From contig CAYRIO010000004.1 of assembly GCA_964424355.1 (NCBI GenBank), positions 62,001 through 126,000 on the forward strand: 64,000 nt of DNA, read 5' to 3'. Positions 1-8,375 of the stretch are shown piece after piece. The position numbers were made by a program, and so were the translations under genes. Each line of letters begins with the position of its first letter. The first letter of the stretch is position 1. The notes beneath the pieces were generated by a model. The model ran no database searches. It was not told where the DNA came from and saw only the letters and a program-made list of their open reading frames with translations. Source of the stretch: CAZEHS01 sp964424355. Lineage in GTDB: Bacteria > Bacillota > Clostridia > Peptostreptococcales > Acidaminobacteraceae.

Positions 1-83
1 TTGTACTGATCTGCCTCTCCGGCCGCGGCGACAAGGATGTGGAACAGGTACTTTCAATAGAAGGAGGAAACGCCCATGCATGA
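1..83 (+). CDS. trpB: Tryptophan synthase beta chain, C-terminal end (partial)
   Basis: Only the last 26 codons are in the window. Read in the third frame from base 3, they give a tail containing LSGRGDKDV, the conserved C-terminal signature of TrpB, the PLP enzyme that joins indole and serine. The stop at 81-83 lies inside trpA, so the two genes overlap by 8 bases. This is the usual translationally coupled trpBA arrangement, and it implies that the rest of a trp operon lies to the left. Confidence 0.9.
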   Translation, partial: VLICLSGRGDKDVEQVLSIEGGNAHA

Positions 84-855
84 ACTGACCCAAAAACTCC
101 TGGATGCCCGGAATGCCGGAAAACCGGCTCTGCTTCCCTACCTCATGGCCGGCGACGGCGGACTGGATAAAACCGCCAACCTCATCGCCTTGTATGAAAA
201 ATCGGGAGTCGCCGCCATCGAAATCGGCATTCCTTTCTCTGATCCAGTGGCAGACGGACCTGTGATCCAGGCGGCGGGTCTGCGGGCAATGGAGGCAGGG
301 GTCACCATCCAGAAGGTTCTGGCTTGGATGACGGAGTTGCCAAAGCCTGTGGCGCCGCGGATTGTCATGACCTATCTGAACCCCATCATGCGGATGGGCG
401 TGGATGCTTTCTTCGACCAGGCCCGCATTGCCAACGTCAGCGCCGTCATCATCCCGGATCTCCCTTTGGAGGAAATGGATCTGTGTGCCGAGGCGGCTGA
501 GCGAGCCGGTATCCCTATGATTCCCCTCGCCTCTCCTAATACCAGCGGGCAGCGCCTCAACCAGATTCTCACCAAGACCGACGGCTTCATCTATGCCGTC
601 ACCATCAGCGGCGTCACCGGTGCCCGGAGCGGCCTGCCGGATGCGCTAAAGAACAGGCTGGCTGAGATCCGAAGGGATACGCCCCTGCCGGTGGTTGCGG
701 GTTTTGGCATCTCCAGCCCGCAGCACGTGGCGGAGCTGAAGCCCTACTGTGATGGCTTTGTCATTGGCTCCCTCTTTGTCGACATGGCCCACCGGGAGGA
801 TTTTGACGGTATCCGAAGCTTTTTGGCAGATGCAGGGTGTGAATCCGTTGAATAA
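76..855 (+). CDS. trpA: Tryptophan synthase alpha chain
   Basis: Cleaves indole-3-glycerol phosphate to indole and glyceraldehyde-3-phosphate inside the alpha2beta2 tryptophan synthase complex. At 259 residues it is of normal length. The motif AIEIGIPFSDPVADG places Glu49 and Asp60 exactly at the catalytic positions known for the family, and a GFGISSPQHV phosphate-binding loop lies near residue 212. The start ATG sits behind an AAGGAGG site that is inside the trpB reading frame. A strong terminator follows, so trpA is the last gene of its operon. Confidence 0.97.
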   Translation: MHELTQKLLDARNAGKPALLPYLMAGDGGLDKTANLIALYEKSGVAAIEIGIPFSDPVADGPVIQAAGLRAMEAGVTIQKVLAWMTELPKPVAPRIVMTYLNPIMRMGVDAFFDQARIANVSAVIIPDLPLEEMDLCAEAAERAGIPMIPLASPNTSGQRLNQILTKTDGFIYAVTISGVTGARSGLPDALKNRLAEIRRDTPLPVVAGFGISSPQHVAELKPYCDGFVIGSLFVDMAHREDFDGIRSFLADAGCESVE

Positions 856-892
856 AAAGAGCTGTTCTGGTATTTGCCAGAACAGCTCTTTT
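854..892 (+). terminator. Rho-independent terminator after trpA
   Basis: A 16-bp perfect inverted repeat (AAAAGAGCTGTTCTGG and its complement, six-base loop) begins at the trpA stop and ends in a T run. The A/T-flanked stem is symmetrical, so it can also stop the leftward gene that ends at 912. Confidence 0.93.
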
Positions 893-911
893 GACTGATC
901 ATCATTCTATT

Positions 912-1190
912 TTAGGCCCACAGCTTGGCAAGACCCATGATGCTCCCCCAATGGAATCCCACTTCCAGAACCAGACTCAGTGCGCCGCAAATCGCTCCCA
1001 AAACCAACCATTTGAATGCTTTCTGCTGGCTCCGGTAGGCATCCAGTTCATATTCCCAGGCATAACGGTGTTCACTGGTAAGCAGGCTCTGAACCTCAGG
1101 ATCCGCAACCATGCTCGCAGTCCCGCGGCCGATGCCCCGCCGTTGCTTTTCTATTTCCAGTTGTTTGAGCAGTTCTTGTTTATTCGTCAT
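912..1190 (-). CDS. Small membrane protein, unknown
   Basis: A 92-residue protein I do not recognise. The first half is charged and helical, rich in Lys, Glu and Arg (about residues 1-65). One hydrophobic segment near the C-terminus (about residues 67-88, WLVLGAICGALSLVLEVGF) should span the membrane. The start was taken at the ATG preceded by GGGGAGG at six-base spacing rather than at an upstream TTG. It converges on trpA and shares its terminator. No function can be inferred from neighbours. Confidence 0.7.
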   Translation of the reverse strand: MTNKQELLKQLEIEKQRRGIGRGTASMVADPEVQSLLTSEHRYAWEYELDAYRSQQKAFKWLVLGAICGALSLVLEVGFHWGSIMGLAKLWA

Positions 1191-1374
1191 GCCCTTCCTC
1201 CCCCAAATCAACAGCTGTTCACATTTCTAACATTCGCTGTCCTTTACCCTTTTCCCTGCTACCAGTATAAAGAATCCCACACGACTTTTCATTGTTTTTT
1301 TTTACTTAGCAGGATTTCCACGAAATAAGGAGAATGTAGGACCATAGGTGTTATTCTGCCCGGGAGGTGATTCA

Positions 1375-3156
1375 GTGCACCTGATCAATATGCAGTACAA
1401 AATCTTGGATGTGTTTGAGAAGAACCCGCTTCAAAACATGATGCTCGGATCCGCCATAGAGAATCCGGATGAGATCGTTGTTATCAATGAAGTCATGTGG
1501 AGTCCCCTGTTCACCCGAGAACTGGCGATGGCACTGTTTGACGGATTCATTAATTTGAAAACCCACTCGGAGGATGAGAGCAGCTGTCAGCTGGTCACAG
1601 CTTACCACCAGGGTATGCCCATCGGGAAATACCTCGCCAGCCGGTCGCTTTCGTTCCGAAATCGAATCAACCTCTGCTACGAGTTTCTGAAAGCCATGGT
1701 TTCCTATGATGGATTCCCGCCCTGGATTCAGGATATCCTCATTGATGAGGATCAGATCATCGTCTGGGAAGACCAGCTGCGTTACAACGAACTGCTGATC
1801 CTAAAAACCAGTGACGCAGAATATGCAGGAGAAATCAGTTTTTTTAGGGTTCAGAAAAAAATCTATAAGGTTTTCGCCAAGGTCATCGAAAATTCCGAGG
1901 ATGCCAGCCCGGCGCTCCTCAGCTTTCTTGAAAGGCTTAAAGGGAATTCCGATACGTTGGGTTCTCTCCAAGCAATTTATGACGATTTTCAGAAGGTTTA
2001 CCTTTATGATTATTACCTGAATCAGGACGATTCCATTCAACCGACTGCAGCCATTATCCCCGCCCCGCCAGCGCCGGAAGAGCCCGAGACAACTCTTGAG
2101 GAAGAATCCGTTGAGATCCCTGAACCGGAGCCGGAACCCCTTGAAGATCCAATCGTGGCCCCCCCCTCAGCAGAGCAGGCAGAGGAACCCACGATACCGG
2201 TGCCGCCGCTTCCCGTTGAAGAAACGACCGCAATCCCAACGCTTTCTGAGCTGGATGCCGTGGATTCGGATATGGAGCAGAACCTGGAGCTTTTTTTCAA
2301 TCGGGATCGACAGCAATCAGAAGACCCTGAATTCAGTGTGATTGCCCCAAGCAGAAATAAGAACCGTCTTTGGCTGGCACTGGGGATAGCGGCTTTGCTC
2401 CTAGTGTTCTGGGCTGCTGGTCACTACCTCCTTTCCACAGGAACACCGGTTGCCGGCTATAGCAAGACAGAAACTGACGGAATCTGGCACCTGCAGAACA
2501 AATCCACATTCAGCGAGAAAGCTCCCTTTCAACGATCCGAGTGGACCGTCTATAAAAACGGTCAGATCATCGAGCGATATGATACGGATGATCTCACCCT
2601 TTCTCTTGAGGAAGAGGGCCTTTATCAGGTAATCCTACGGGTAATGGACCGCAGCGGAAAATGGAGCAAACCCTATTCGGAAACCCTGGAAAACCACTTG
2701 GCAAGCTCAGCAGCAGTCCTGCCTGTCGCACCGGCTGTCCCAGGGGATAGCTCCGCCGCCGGAGAAAACATGGACGCTTTCACATTCAAGTTTGCACCGG
2801 AGCGTACACTGAAGGATGCGGCATTCTTCAGAAGCGGCACCTTCTCGCTGAAAGTACTGCCTGGAAAAACCCCTGAAATCATTGAAGTACAGGGAATTCT
2901 GCTGGATAAGAACGGCATGGTCTCTCTCTGGATCGCCAGCGAAGATGCCAAGACGGTTTCATTGACCTTCACTGGCTACAATGAAAAGAACAAGGTTTTT
3001 TCAAAGGAATTCTCCTTTAAATCCATGGCGCCACAGCAGTGGGAAATGAAGCAGTTCACCGTTGAATCCGATAAGCTGGTGAACAATATGACGCTCACCG
3101 TCAAATCTGACACCCCTGTCTATGTGGATGATCTCAGCATTGAAAGCTATAAATGA
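1375..3156 (+). CDS. Membrane-anchored protein with kinase-like N-terminus and Pro/Glu-rich linker
   Basis: About 593 residues from a GTG start behind GGGAGGTGATTCA, a near-perfect ribosome binding site. About 225 cytoplasmic residues resemble the layout of a protein-kinase fold but lack clear catalytic HRD and DFG motifs. A long linker rich in Pro and Glu follows (about 230-310), then a single transmembrane helix (WLALGIAALLLVFWAAGHYLL, about 335-355). The extracellular part of about 230 residues contains a beta-sandwich-like YQVILRVMDRSGKWS stretch. This resembles bacterial pseudokinase or Ser/Thr-kinase-type sensors with an outside domain, but the assignment is inferred. It is monocistronic, with its own terminator. 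Confidence 0.75.
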   Translation: MHLINMQYKILDVFEKNPLQNMMLGSAIENPDEIVVINEVMWSPLFTRELAMALFDGFINLKTHSEDESSCQLVTAYHQGMPIGKYLASRSLSFRNRINLCYEFLKAMVSYDGFPPWIQDILIDEDQIIVWEDQLRYNELLILKTSDAEYAGEISFFRVQKKIYKVFAKVIENSEDASPALLSFLERLKGNSDTLGSLQAIYDDFQKVYLYDYYLNQDDSIQPTAAIIPAPPAPEEPETTLEEESVEIPEPEPEPLEDPIVAPPSAEQAEEPTIPVPPLPVEETTAIPTLSELDAVDSDMEQNLELFFNRDRQQSEDPEFSVIAPSRNKNRLWLALGIAALLLVFWAAGHYLLSTGTPVAGYSKTETDGIWHLQNKSTFSEKAPFQRSEWTVYKNGQIIERYDTDDLTLSLEEEGLYQVILRVMDRSGKWSKPYSETLENHLASSAAVLPVAPAVPGDSSAAGENMDAFTFKFAPERTLKDAAFFRSGTFSLKVLPGKTPEIIEVQGILLDKNGMVSLWIASEDAKTVSLTFTGYNEKNKVFSKEFSFKSMAPQQWEMKQFTVESDKLVNNMTLTVKSDTPVYVDDLSIESYK

Positions 3157-3167
3157 TTGATACAAAA

Positions 3168-3202
3168 ACAAGCCGGCTCCCTTGGGATCCGGCTTGTGCT
3201 AT
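3168..3202. terminator. Bidirectional terminator
   Basis: Inverted repeat ACAAGCCGG / CCGGCTTGT (3168-3176 with 3189-3197). It is followed by TTTTT on the plus strand and by TTTTTG on the minus strand, so it can serve both the rightward gene ending at 3156 and bshB2 ending at 3199. Confidence 0.88.
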
Positions 3203-3864
3203 TTTTCACTGTCTTTGAAGGGATAAATCCAGAACTGCTCTGTACCGATGCGTTTTCTCAGAGCAGCATCCTCCTCTGTTGCGTTGCCATCCACTCCAAA
3301 CAGCTGAAACTGGGAACTGTGTGCTTTGAGGGCACCGAGTTTCTGATGCATGAAAGGGCGGATGTCATTGACGACCTCCGGTTTACCCAGGTCGTTGTCC
3401 GTTGGAAATGCTGAACACAGGACAACCGGACGTTCTGCCGCAGGCATCCCCGCAACGGTTCGAATCACAGCCGCCCCACAGGCATTGTGATCGGGATGCA
3501 CCCCGTACCCCGGGTAGAATGTGAAGATCAGGTCCGGCCGAACCTCCCGGATAATGCCCAGGAGCCTCTCATCAAGTGGGCCATAAGGCTCGAATTCAAT
3601 GGTCTTATCATGATAGCCCAGGAGCCGAAGATCCTGAATGCCAATCACTTTGCAAGATGCCTCCAGTTCCTTGCGCCGAACTTCCGGCAGGGTAATCCGG
3701 TTGGCAAAGGGAGGGTTTCCCAGATTACGGCCCATTTCGCCCAGAGTCAGGCAAAGATAGGTTACTTGGCTGCCTTCATGGATATACCGGGCCAGCGTAC
3801 CCGACATGGGGAATACTTCATCGTCCGGGTGAGGCAGTACCACCAATATGCGTTTTGTTTCCAT
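3199..3864 (-). CDS. bshB2: Bacillithiol biosynthesis deacetylase BshB2
   Basis: PIG-L-type zinc deacetylase of 221 residues that removes the acetyl group from GlcNAc-malate in bacillithiol synthesis. The zinc motif PHPDDE lies at residues 11-16 and the second ligand motif GVHPDH at 121-126. The stretch GEMGRNLGNPPFANR is a strong match to what I remember of the Bacillus BshB2 (YojG) proteins and separates this from other PIG-L enzymes. It lies 18 bases behind a yojF homologue, the same gene pair as in Bacillus. BshA and BshC are not in this window. Confidence 0.92.
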   Translation of the reverse strand: METKRILVVLPHPDDEVFPMSGTLARYIHEGSQVTYLCLTLGEMGRNLGNPPFANRITLPEVRRKELEASCKVIGIQDLRLLGYHDKTIEFEPYGPLDERLLGIIREVRPDLIFTFYPGYGVHPDHNACGAAVIRTVAGMPAAERPVVLCSAFPTDNDLGKPEVVNDIRPFMHQKLGALKAHSSQFQLFGVDGNATEEDAALRKRIGTEQFWIYPFKDSEK

Positions 3865-3882
3865 AGTTGCTCTCCTCTTTTG

Positions 3883-4227
3883 TTAAAACGGTTCCCGGCT
3901 CAGCTGCAGCGCCACAATCAGTTTTCCATCAGGATCATTGCCCGAAAGTATCAGGCGGTCGCCTTCCGTTTCATCCCAATGGGTGAGCCCCTCTGCATAA
4001 ACCCAGCCGCCATTCAGCTTCAGGCCAACACGAAAGGGACTGCTTTCCGACAGTGAGCCATGGCTGTACCTGATCACAGCATTCTTAATGAAATTAGATG
4101 CAGGATGGATGGATTGATCCTTGTGCGCGGTGTAAGCCCCCATTGTCATTTCCAAATGAATATACAGATCCATATCCCTCAGCGCATCGATTCGGCGCTG
4201 GACTTCTTCACGGTTGATTGGTTGCAT
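3883..4227 (-). CDS. yojF: YojF family protein (DUF1806)
   Basis: A 114-residue protein resembling the Bacillus YojF family, which is encoded just upstream of bshB2. It reads as a small soluble alpha/beta protein without a signal peptide or membrane segment. Conserved-looking features are an N-terminal INREEVQRRID helix and a central GAYTAHKDQ segment. The start was chosen at the ATG behind AAGGAGGCTGCC, not at an upstream in-frame codon. The role is unknown; the fixed pairing with bshB2 suggests a link to bacillithiol synthesis. Confidence 0.85.
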   Translation of the reverse strand: MQPINREEVQRRIDALRDMDLYIHLEMTMGAYTAHKDQSIHPASNFIKNAVIRYSHGSLSESSPFRVGLKLNGGWVYAEGLTHWDETEGDRLILSGNDPDGKLIVALQLSREPF

Positions 4228-4255
4228 GGCAGCCTCCTTGTATCGGGTATATCTT

Positions 4256-4302
4256 ATGTGCTTTATAGCACATGGACTGATTTCGGTCACTTAATCATTA
4301 TA
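4256..4302 (-). promoter_or_regulatory. Possible yojF-bshB2 promoter and leader palindrome
   Basis: A perfect TATAAT -10 box lies at 4302-4297 on the minus strand; the -35 box is poor. Downstream, in the expected leader, is a dyad ATGTGC-TATAAA-GCACAT (4256-4273). It could be an operator or a short RNA hairpin ahead of yojF. The TATAAT is clear; the rest is tentative. Confidence 0.4.
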
Positions 4303-4330
4303 TCATGTTTGCACGCCGTTTTAATTTTGC

Positions 4331-4497
4331 CAAGGGACCTATCCATGTGCACTCTAAAGGGAGAGATTGCCGCGGGCCTGCGCCCCTCGCAAAGACAGAC
4401 GTTAAACCAAGAATTTTCACTGGTCGTCTGTCTTCGCGAGGAGTGAAATGACGCGGCGATCTCTCCCTTTTTTGCTTTAGTGCTAGTTTTTCAGTGC
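4331..4497. repeat. MITE-like palindromic repeat, copy 1
   Basis: An imperfect palindrome of about 165 bases that fills most of the gap between yojF and cysK. The outer arms are TAAAGGGAGAGATTGCCGCG (4355-4374) and its near complement (4452-4471). Inner arms CGCAAAGACAGACG and CGTCTGTCTTCGCG surround an A/T-rich centre. The right end reads CAGTGCC and the left end is a degraded match to its complement. It is about 85-90 percent identical by eye to the copy at 9731. It holds no gene. Confidence 0.85.
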
Positions 4498-4533
4498 CTT
4501 CCAGTGATTCGAAAGAGGTTTTTCAGTTTGCTG

Positions 4534-5469
4534 TTAGACTTCCTGGAAAAGCGGCGTGGACAGATAACGCTCCCCGGTATCCGGCAGGATCACCACAATG
4601 GTCTTCCCTTTATTTTCAGGACGTTTGGCAAGCTCAACTGCCGCAGAGGCTGCCGCACCGGAGGAAATTCCTACCAGTAGGCCTTCTGTTTTAGAGAGTC
4701 GACGGGTGACATCAAAAGCGACATCATTCTTTACCGGGATGATTTCATCAATGATCGCCACATTCAGTATTTTGGGAACAAAGCCCGCACCGATTCCCTG
4801 GATCTTGTGGGGACCAGGGTTCCCGCCGGAAAGCACCGGTGAATCCGCCGGTTCCACTGCAACTATTTTTATGTTTGGATTTCTAGCCTTGAGTACTTCT
4901 CCTACGCCGGTAATCGTGCCCCCGGTTCCTACACCAGAGACGATGATATCCACCTGACCATCCGTATCCTTCCAAATCTCTTCTGCTGTGGTTTTTCTAT
5001 GGATTTCCGGGTTGGCAGGATTATTGAATTGCTGTGGCAAGAAAGAGTTGGGCATACTGGCAGCCAGCTCCTCCGCCGCGGTGATGGCTCCTTTCATTCC
5101 TGTCGCGCCAGGGGTTAGTACCAGTTCTGCTCCCAATGCTTTCAACAGGTTTCGCCGTTCCACACTCATGGTATCCGGCATCGTAAGGATCAGCCGGTAT
5201 CCCCGGGCTGCCGCTACATAGGCCAATGCGATTCCGGTGTTTCCGCTGGTAGGCTCAATGATGACAGCACCTGGTTTTAGAAGCCCCTTTTCCTCAGCAT
5301 CAACGATCAAGGCATAGCCAACACGGTCTTTTACACTGCCACCGGGATTGAAGTATTCAAGCTTTGCAACAATAGCCGTCTCCAGCCCCTCACTCCGGCT
5401 GAAGTTCTCCAATGCCAACAGCGGTGTGTTCCCAATCAAATCCGTCAGACTCTTTGCGATCTTCGCCAT
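4534..5469 (-). CDS. cysK: Cysteine synthase A (O-acetylserine sulfhydrylase)
   Basis: PLP enzyme of 311 residues that makes cysteine from O-acetylserine and sulfide. The PLP lysine is Lys47 in NPGGSVKDRV. The substrate loop PTSGNTG lies near residue 73 and the phosphate-binding GTGGTITG near 180. Length and motif order fit CysK. The start is the ATG behind AAGGAGG, and a consensus promoter lies upstream. It is a single gene, with a methyltransferase ending just upstream on the same strand. Cysteine supply fits with the bacillithiol gene 700 bases downstream. Confidence 0.95.
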   Translation of the reverse strand: MAKIAKSLTDLIGNTPLLALENFSRSEGLETAIVAKLEYFNPGGSVKDRVGYALIVDAEEKGLLKPGAVIIEPTSGNTGIALAYVAAARGYRLILTMPDTMSVERRNLLKALGAELVLTPGATGMKGAITAAEELAASMPNSFLPQQFNNPANPEIHRKTTAEEIWKDTDGQVDIIVSGVGTGGTITGVGEVLKARNPNIKIVAVEPADSPVLSGGNPGPHKIQGIGAGFVPKILNVAIIDEIIPVKNDVAFDVTRRLSKTEGLLVGISSGAAASAAVELAKRPENKGKTIVVILPDTGERYLSTPLFQEV

Positions 5470-5527
5470 AGGTGGTGCCTCCTTTTTAATTAAATATACT
5501 ATGTTTATATGTTTTGTTTGTTGATTC

Positions 5528-5556
5528 ATTCTATCGATTCTCAGCACTTCTGTCAA
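5528..5556 (-). promoter_or_regulatory. cysK promoter
   Basis: TTGACA (5556-5551), a 17-base spacer and TAGAAT (5533-5528) on the minus strand, about 60 bases ahead of the cysK start. It is close to the sigma-A consensus. Confidence 0.8.
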
Positions 5557-5566
5557 GGGGGATTTT

Positions 5567-6169
5567 TCAAGTCTGTGAGGCGGACGCTTCGCTTGAATTC
5601 ACTGCGTTCACTTGATAGAAATCCTCTCCCAACAGGATTGCCGGTTCCGAGCGCCAACCGGCAGCCGTCAACACATCGGCTAAGGCCTCCGGAGAAATCC
5701 GTTTATGCAGCGGCGGGCCCTGGGGTTGTTCTTTAACGCACCATTCGATGATGCTCATTTTGCCCCCTGGAATCACCGCTGCTGCAGCCAGGCGGAAGAA
5801 AAGGCCTAAGTCCGGCAGTTCATGCGCCACGTGGCACAGCAAGGCAAGATTCACCGGTTCATCCTGCCAGTTCAGATCCATCAGATTCTGCTGGCAAATG
5901 ACAAGTGCCCCCGGCCGCTTTGGAAAATGCAGCAGCATCCGATCTATCAGGGCTTGGGACCGTTCTACAGCATAGACTTGCCCCTGGTCTCCCACGATTT
6001 TCAGGGCTGGGAGGACAAAAACACCGGTCCCGCTTCCAAAATCAGCAAAGTGGTCGCCGGATTTCAGACCCAGAGCAACCAGCGTCTCCTCTGGGTTCAG
6101 ACTCTTCAGCCTGTCTGGGCGTTCCAATTTCGCCCAGGATTCTTCCTTAAAAACGCCATCGTCCATCAT
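5567..6169 (-). CDS. Class I SAM-dependent methyltransferase
   Basis: A 200-residue protein with the SAM-binding motif I ADFGSGTGVFVLP near residue 43, an acidic strand end YAVERS near 68 (motif II), and a LALLCHVAHELPD segment resembling UbiE/Methyltransf_11 proteins. The substrate is unknown. The start ATG follows AAGGAGGCCTGAA; a second ATG is adjacent. It ends only 11 bases before the cysK -35 box, so cysK keeps its own promoter but read-through is possible. Confidence 0.85.
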   Translation of the reverse strand: MMDDGVFKEESWAKLERPDRLKSLNPEETLVALGLKSGDHFADFGSGTGVFVLPALKIVGDQGQVYAVERSQALIDRMLLHFPKRPGALVICQQNLMDLNWQDEPVNLALLCHVAHELPDLGLFFRLAAAAVIPGGKMSIIEWCVKEQPQGPPLHKRISPEALADVLTAAGWRSEPAILLGEDFYQVNAVNSSEASASQT

Positions 6170-6370
6170 TTCAGGCCTCCTTCGTCCGTTTATAACAGAC
6201 ATGTGACTGTAAATATCGTTCTGCAGTATCTGTTCTGATCCATCGAAATACTCTCAATTGTATCACTACCTAATTATACCACTCTGAAAATCCTCAGGCG
6301 TCGAAAATATGGCCTTTATCCCATTTCTCGCAAGATTCATCAAAACTCAAAATTAACCCCCATCTAATAG

Positions 6371-6399
6371 TTGACGATGTATCATCGTTCTGATATCAT
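6371..6399 (+). promoter_or_regulatory. Promoter for the Fe-S membrane protein gene
   Basis: TTGACG, 17-base spacer, TATCAT on the plus strand, 55 bases ahead of the gene at 6454. Confidence 0.7.
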
Positions 6400-6408
6400 A
6401 CTATCTAT

Positions 6409-6430
6409 ACCCCCCCTACCCGGGGAGGGT
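6409..6430 (+). promoter_or_regulatory. G/C-tract dyad, possible CsoR-type operator
   Basis: An ACCCCCCCTACC run followed by CGGGGAGGGT lies 10-30 bases after the -10 box, so around the transcription start. CsoR/RcnR/CstR repressors bind sites built from C-tract and G-tract halves flanked by AT. The position would suit repression, but the match is by eye and no such regulator gene is in the window. Confidence 0.4.
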
Positions 6431-6453
6431 CGAAATCACTCGGAGGTCATTAC

Positions 6454-6930
6454 ATGAAAAAGAAGTCACATATGGGATGGTCATGGATCCTCATGGTCGC
6501 ATTCCTCGCCCTGTCTGTCCTGGATTACCGTTTCGGCATTGGCGCCCTGATCTGTATGATTCTACCCTTGGTTCAGTCCCTGCGCGGTAACGGAAAGATT
6601 CACTGCTCCCATTACTGTCCCCGCGGTTCCCTGTTTGGCAAATTCCTATCGAAAATCAGCTTTCGGAACAGCCTCCCCCGCTTTATGCAGACTATCCTCT
6701 TCCGAAACATCATGCTGGGAACCATGATCACATTAATGACCGTCTCTATCATGCACGATCACAGTTCTCTGGCGGCAATCGGCTTCATCCTTTTCCGCTT
6801 CGTCGTTGCCACCTCCATTGCCGGGATCCTGCTAGGCATTTTCTATCAGCCACGGAGCTGGTGCCAGGTTTGCCCGATGGGGCATCTTTCCGGTGTGGTG
6901 GCACAGATTAAGCGGGACAACGCTGCGTAA
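6454..6930 (+). CDS. Membrane protein with NapH/NosR-like four-cysteine Fe-S motif
   Basis: A 158-residue protein with about four membrane helices (residues 11-30, 31-42, 85-100 and 108-130). It carries two short cysteine pairs next to the membrane: Cys51 and Cys55 in CSHYCPRG, and Cys137 and Cys140 in CQVCPMG. These fit the CxxxCP motifs of NapH/NosR/CcoG-type proteins but give ligands for only one 4Fe-4S cluster. It may pass electrons across the membrane to an unknown partner. Monocistronic, with a good promoter and a possible metal- or persulfide-responsive operator. Confidence 0.8.
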   Translation: MKKKSHMGWSWILMVAFLALSVLDYRFGIGALICMILPLVQSLRGNGKIHCSHYCPRGSLFGKFLSKISFRNSLPRFMQTILFRNIMLGTMITLMTVSIMHDHSSLAAIGFILFRFVVATSIAGILLGIFYQPRSWCQVCPMGHLSGVVAQIKRDNAA

Positions 6931-7014
6931 GAACACGTCAACTTTATGGATGAATCCTTTTAAAATGGGTATATATTACTCGGGACTTCCATTCCAGAAA
7001 GTGAGGTGCTATTC

Positions 7015-7806
7015 ATGAAAAGCATAATTCCTCTCATTGTTCTCACCCTGTTCCTGTTATCAGGCATCCGGATCGCCAATGAATGGCAACGCGGTGTTCT
7101 GTTCTTTTTAGGGCGCTTCAAAACCGTTTGCGGTCCAGGGCTGTTTTACGTGATACCGATACTCGAATTTGTGAAGTTTGTGGATTTGCGGACCGTTACC
7201 GTTACCATCGAAGCTCAGGATACCATCACCCGAGACAACGTTTCAATCCGGGTGAATGCCGTTGTCTGGTACAAGATCGCCGATCCGTCAAAGGCGATCA
7301 TCAAGGTTGAGAACTACAGTCAGGCCGTTTATCAGTTCACGGCCAGCCATCTCCGGAACATGATCGGCGTTCACTTTCTCGATGATGTTCTCAAGGAACG
7401 GAATCGGATCAATCAGGATATGATCGGCGTCTTGAATGAAACGGTATCTGAATGGGGGCTGGTTGTCGATAAGGTTGAAATCAAGGATATTGAAATCCCT
7501 GAAGCCATGCAGCGGGCCATGGCTATGGAGGCTGAGGCCCTGAGGGAAAAGAAAGCCCGGATCATCAAGGCCTCTGCTGAATATGAAGCTTCTGAGCGTT
7601 TGGCTGCCGCCTCGCAGATCATGATGGATAACCCGATTTCTCTGGAATTGCGGCGCATGCAGATGATTACCGAGGTGGGTGCGGAGCAGAATACAACCAC
7701 CATTGTGATGATCCCCTCCGACATCCTCAGCCTTGCGAAAGAAACCTCGGAGCTCTTCAAGCACAAGAATGCAGAACACAAAGATCCAATAACAAATGAG
7801 GAATAA
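7015..7806 (+). CDS. Slipin / stomatin-like SPFH protein
   Basis: A 263-residue SPFH (prohibitin homology) protein. An N-terminal membrane hairpin or anchor (residues 1-18) precedes the SPFH core, which contains NEWQRGVLFFLGRF, GPGLFYVIPILE and DLRTVTVTIEAQDTITRDNV. A charged coiled-coil (about 160-205) follows, ending in a short tail. Such proteins form rings or scaffolds in membrane microdomains. NfeD-type partner genes, common beside slipins, are missing here. The start ATG was chosen behind GTGAGGTGC. A strong terminator follows. Confidence 0.93.
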   Translation: MKSIIPLIVLTLFLLSGIRIANEWQRGVLFFLGRFKTVCGPGLFYVIPILEFVKFVDLRTVTVTIEAQDTITRDNVSIRVNAVVWYKIADPSKAIIKVENYSQAVYQFTASHLRNMIGVHFLDDVLKERNRINQDMIGVLNETVSEWGLVVDKVEIKDIEIPEAMQRAMAMEAEALREKKARIIKASAEYEASERLAAASQIMMDNPISLELRRMQMITEVGAEQNTTTIVMIPSDILSLAKETSELFKHKNAEHKDPITNEE

Positions 7807-7810
7807 GAAT

Positions 7811-7850
7811 AAAAGATCAGGCAGCGGAAGGATCCGCTGCCTGATCTTTT
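7811..7850. terminator. Bidirectional terminator
   Basis: Perfect 18-bp inverted repeat (AAAAGATCAGGCAGCGGA, 4-base loop, complement) between the convergent slipin and ArsC-like genes, A-rich on one side and T-rich on the other. Confidence 0.95.
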
Positions 7851-7854
7851 ATCG

Positions 7855-8193
7855 TTATTCCCAGGTTTTCCATATATCCGGCTGGAAGCCTACCGTCGCC
7901 TGCTTCCCATTTCGAACAATCGGTGTTCTGTAAAGCTGTGGATTCTTTAACGCGATTTCTTCCTGAACCCCTTTTGTTCTGATCCTATCCAGGTTCAGAT
8001 CTGTATAAGCCTTGCAATCAGAGTTGATGAGGGCATCTAATCCGACAGCGTTCTTCACTGCGTCGAACTCCCCTTTACTGAGCCCGTATTTCAGCAGATC
8101 GATCAATTGATACTTGATCTTGCGTTCTTTAAAGTAGCGCTCCGCTTTTTGGGTATCAAAACATTTCTTCTTACTGTATATTTGTATGTTCAT
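7855..8193 (-). CDS. ArsC/Spx-family thioredoxin-fold protein
   Basis: A 112-residue protein of the ArsC/Spx/YffB group. A single N-terminal cysteine lies at position 11 (KKCFDTQKAERYF) in the place of the ArsC catalytic Cys. The CxxC redox pair of Spx is not present. The TPIVRNGKQATVGFQPD segment near residue 90 corresponds to the cis-Pro region (Thr-Pro) of the fold. It could be a reductase using a low-molecular-weight thiol or a regulator; sequence alone does not decide. The start ATG follows a modest AAAGGG site. Confidence 0.85.
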   Translation of the reverse strand: MNIQIYSKKKCFDTQKAERYFKERKIKYQLIDLLKYGLSKGEFDAVKNAVGLDALINSDCKAYTDLNLDRIRTKGVQEEIALKNPQLYRTPIVRNGKQATVGFQPDIWKTWE

Positions 8194-8375
8194 GTAGGCC
8201 CTTTCTTTTACTCAGCGCTCACCCTTCTGTCTGGGCTGATTACAGTGTAGCCCGTAAGCACTGTGATTTCAAGGCTGTTATTTTCAAGTTTAAATAACGC
8301 CAAAATGGGTAATATACTAATAGAACAATTCAATCTGTGAACAGTATTTTATATGAACTTTTATGGAGGAAAACG

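Noticed and set aside
891..1328. Plus-strand open frame after trpA
   Set aside because: Begins inside the trpA terminator and overlaps the leftward small membrane protein gene, which has a proper ribosome binding site.
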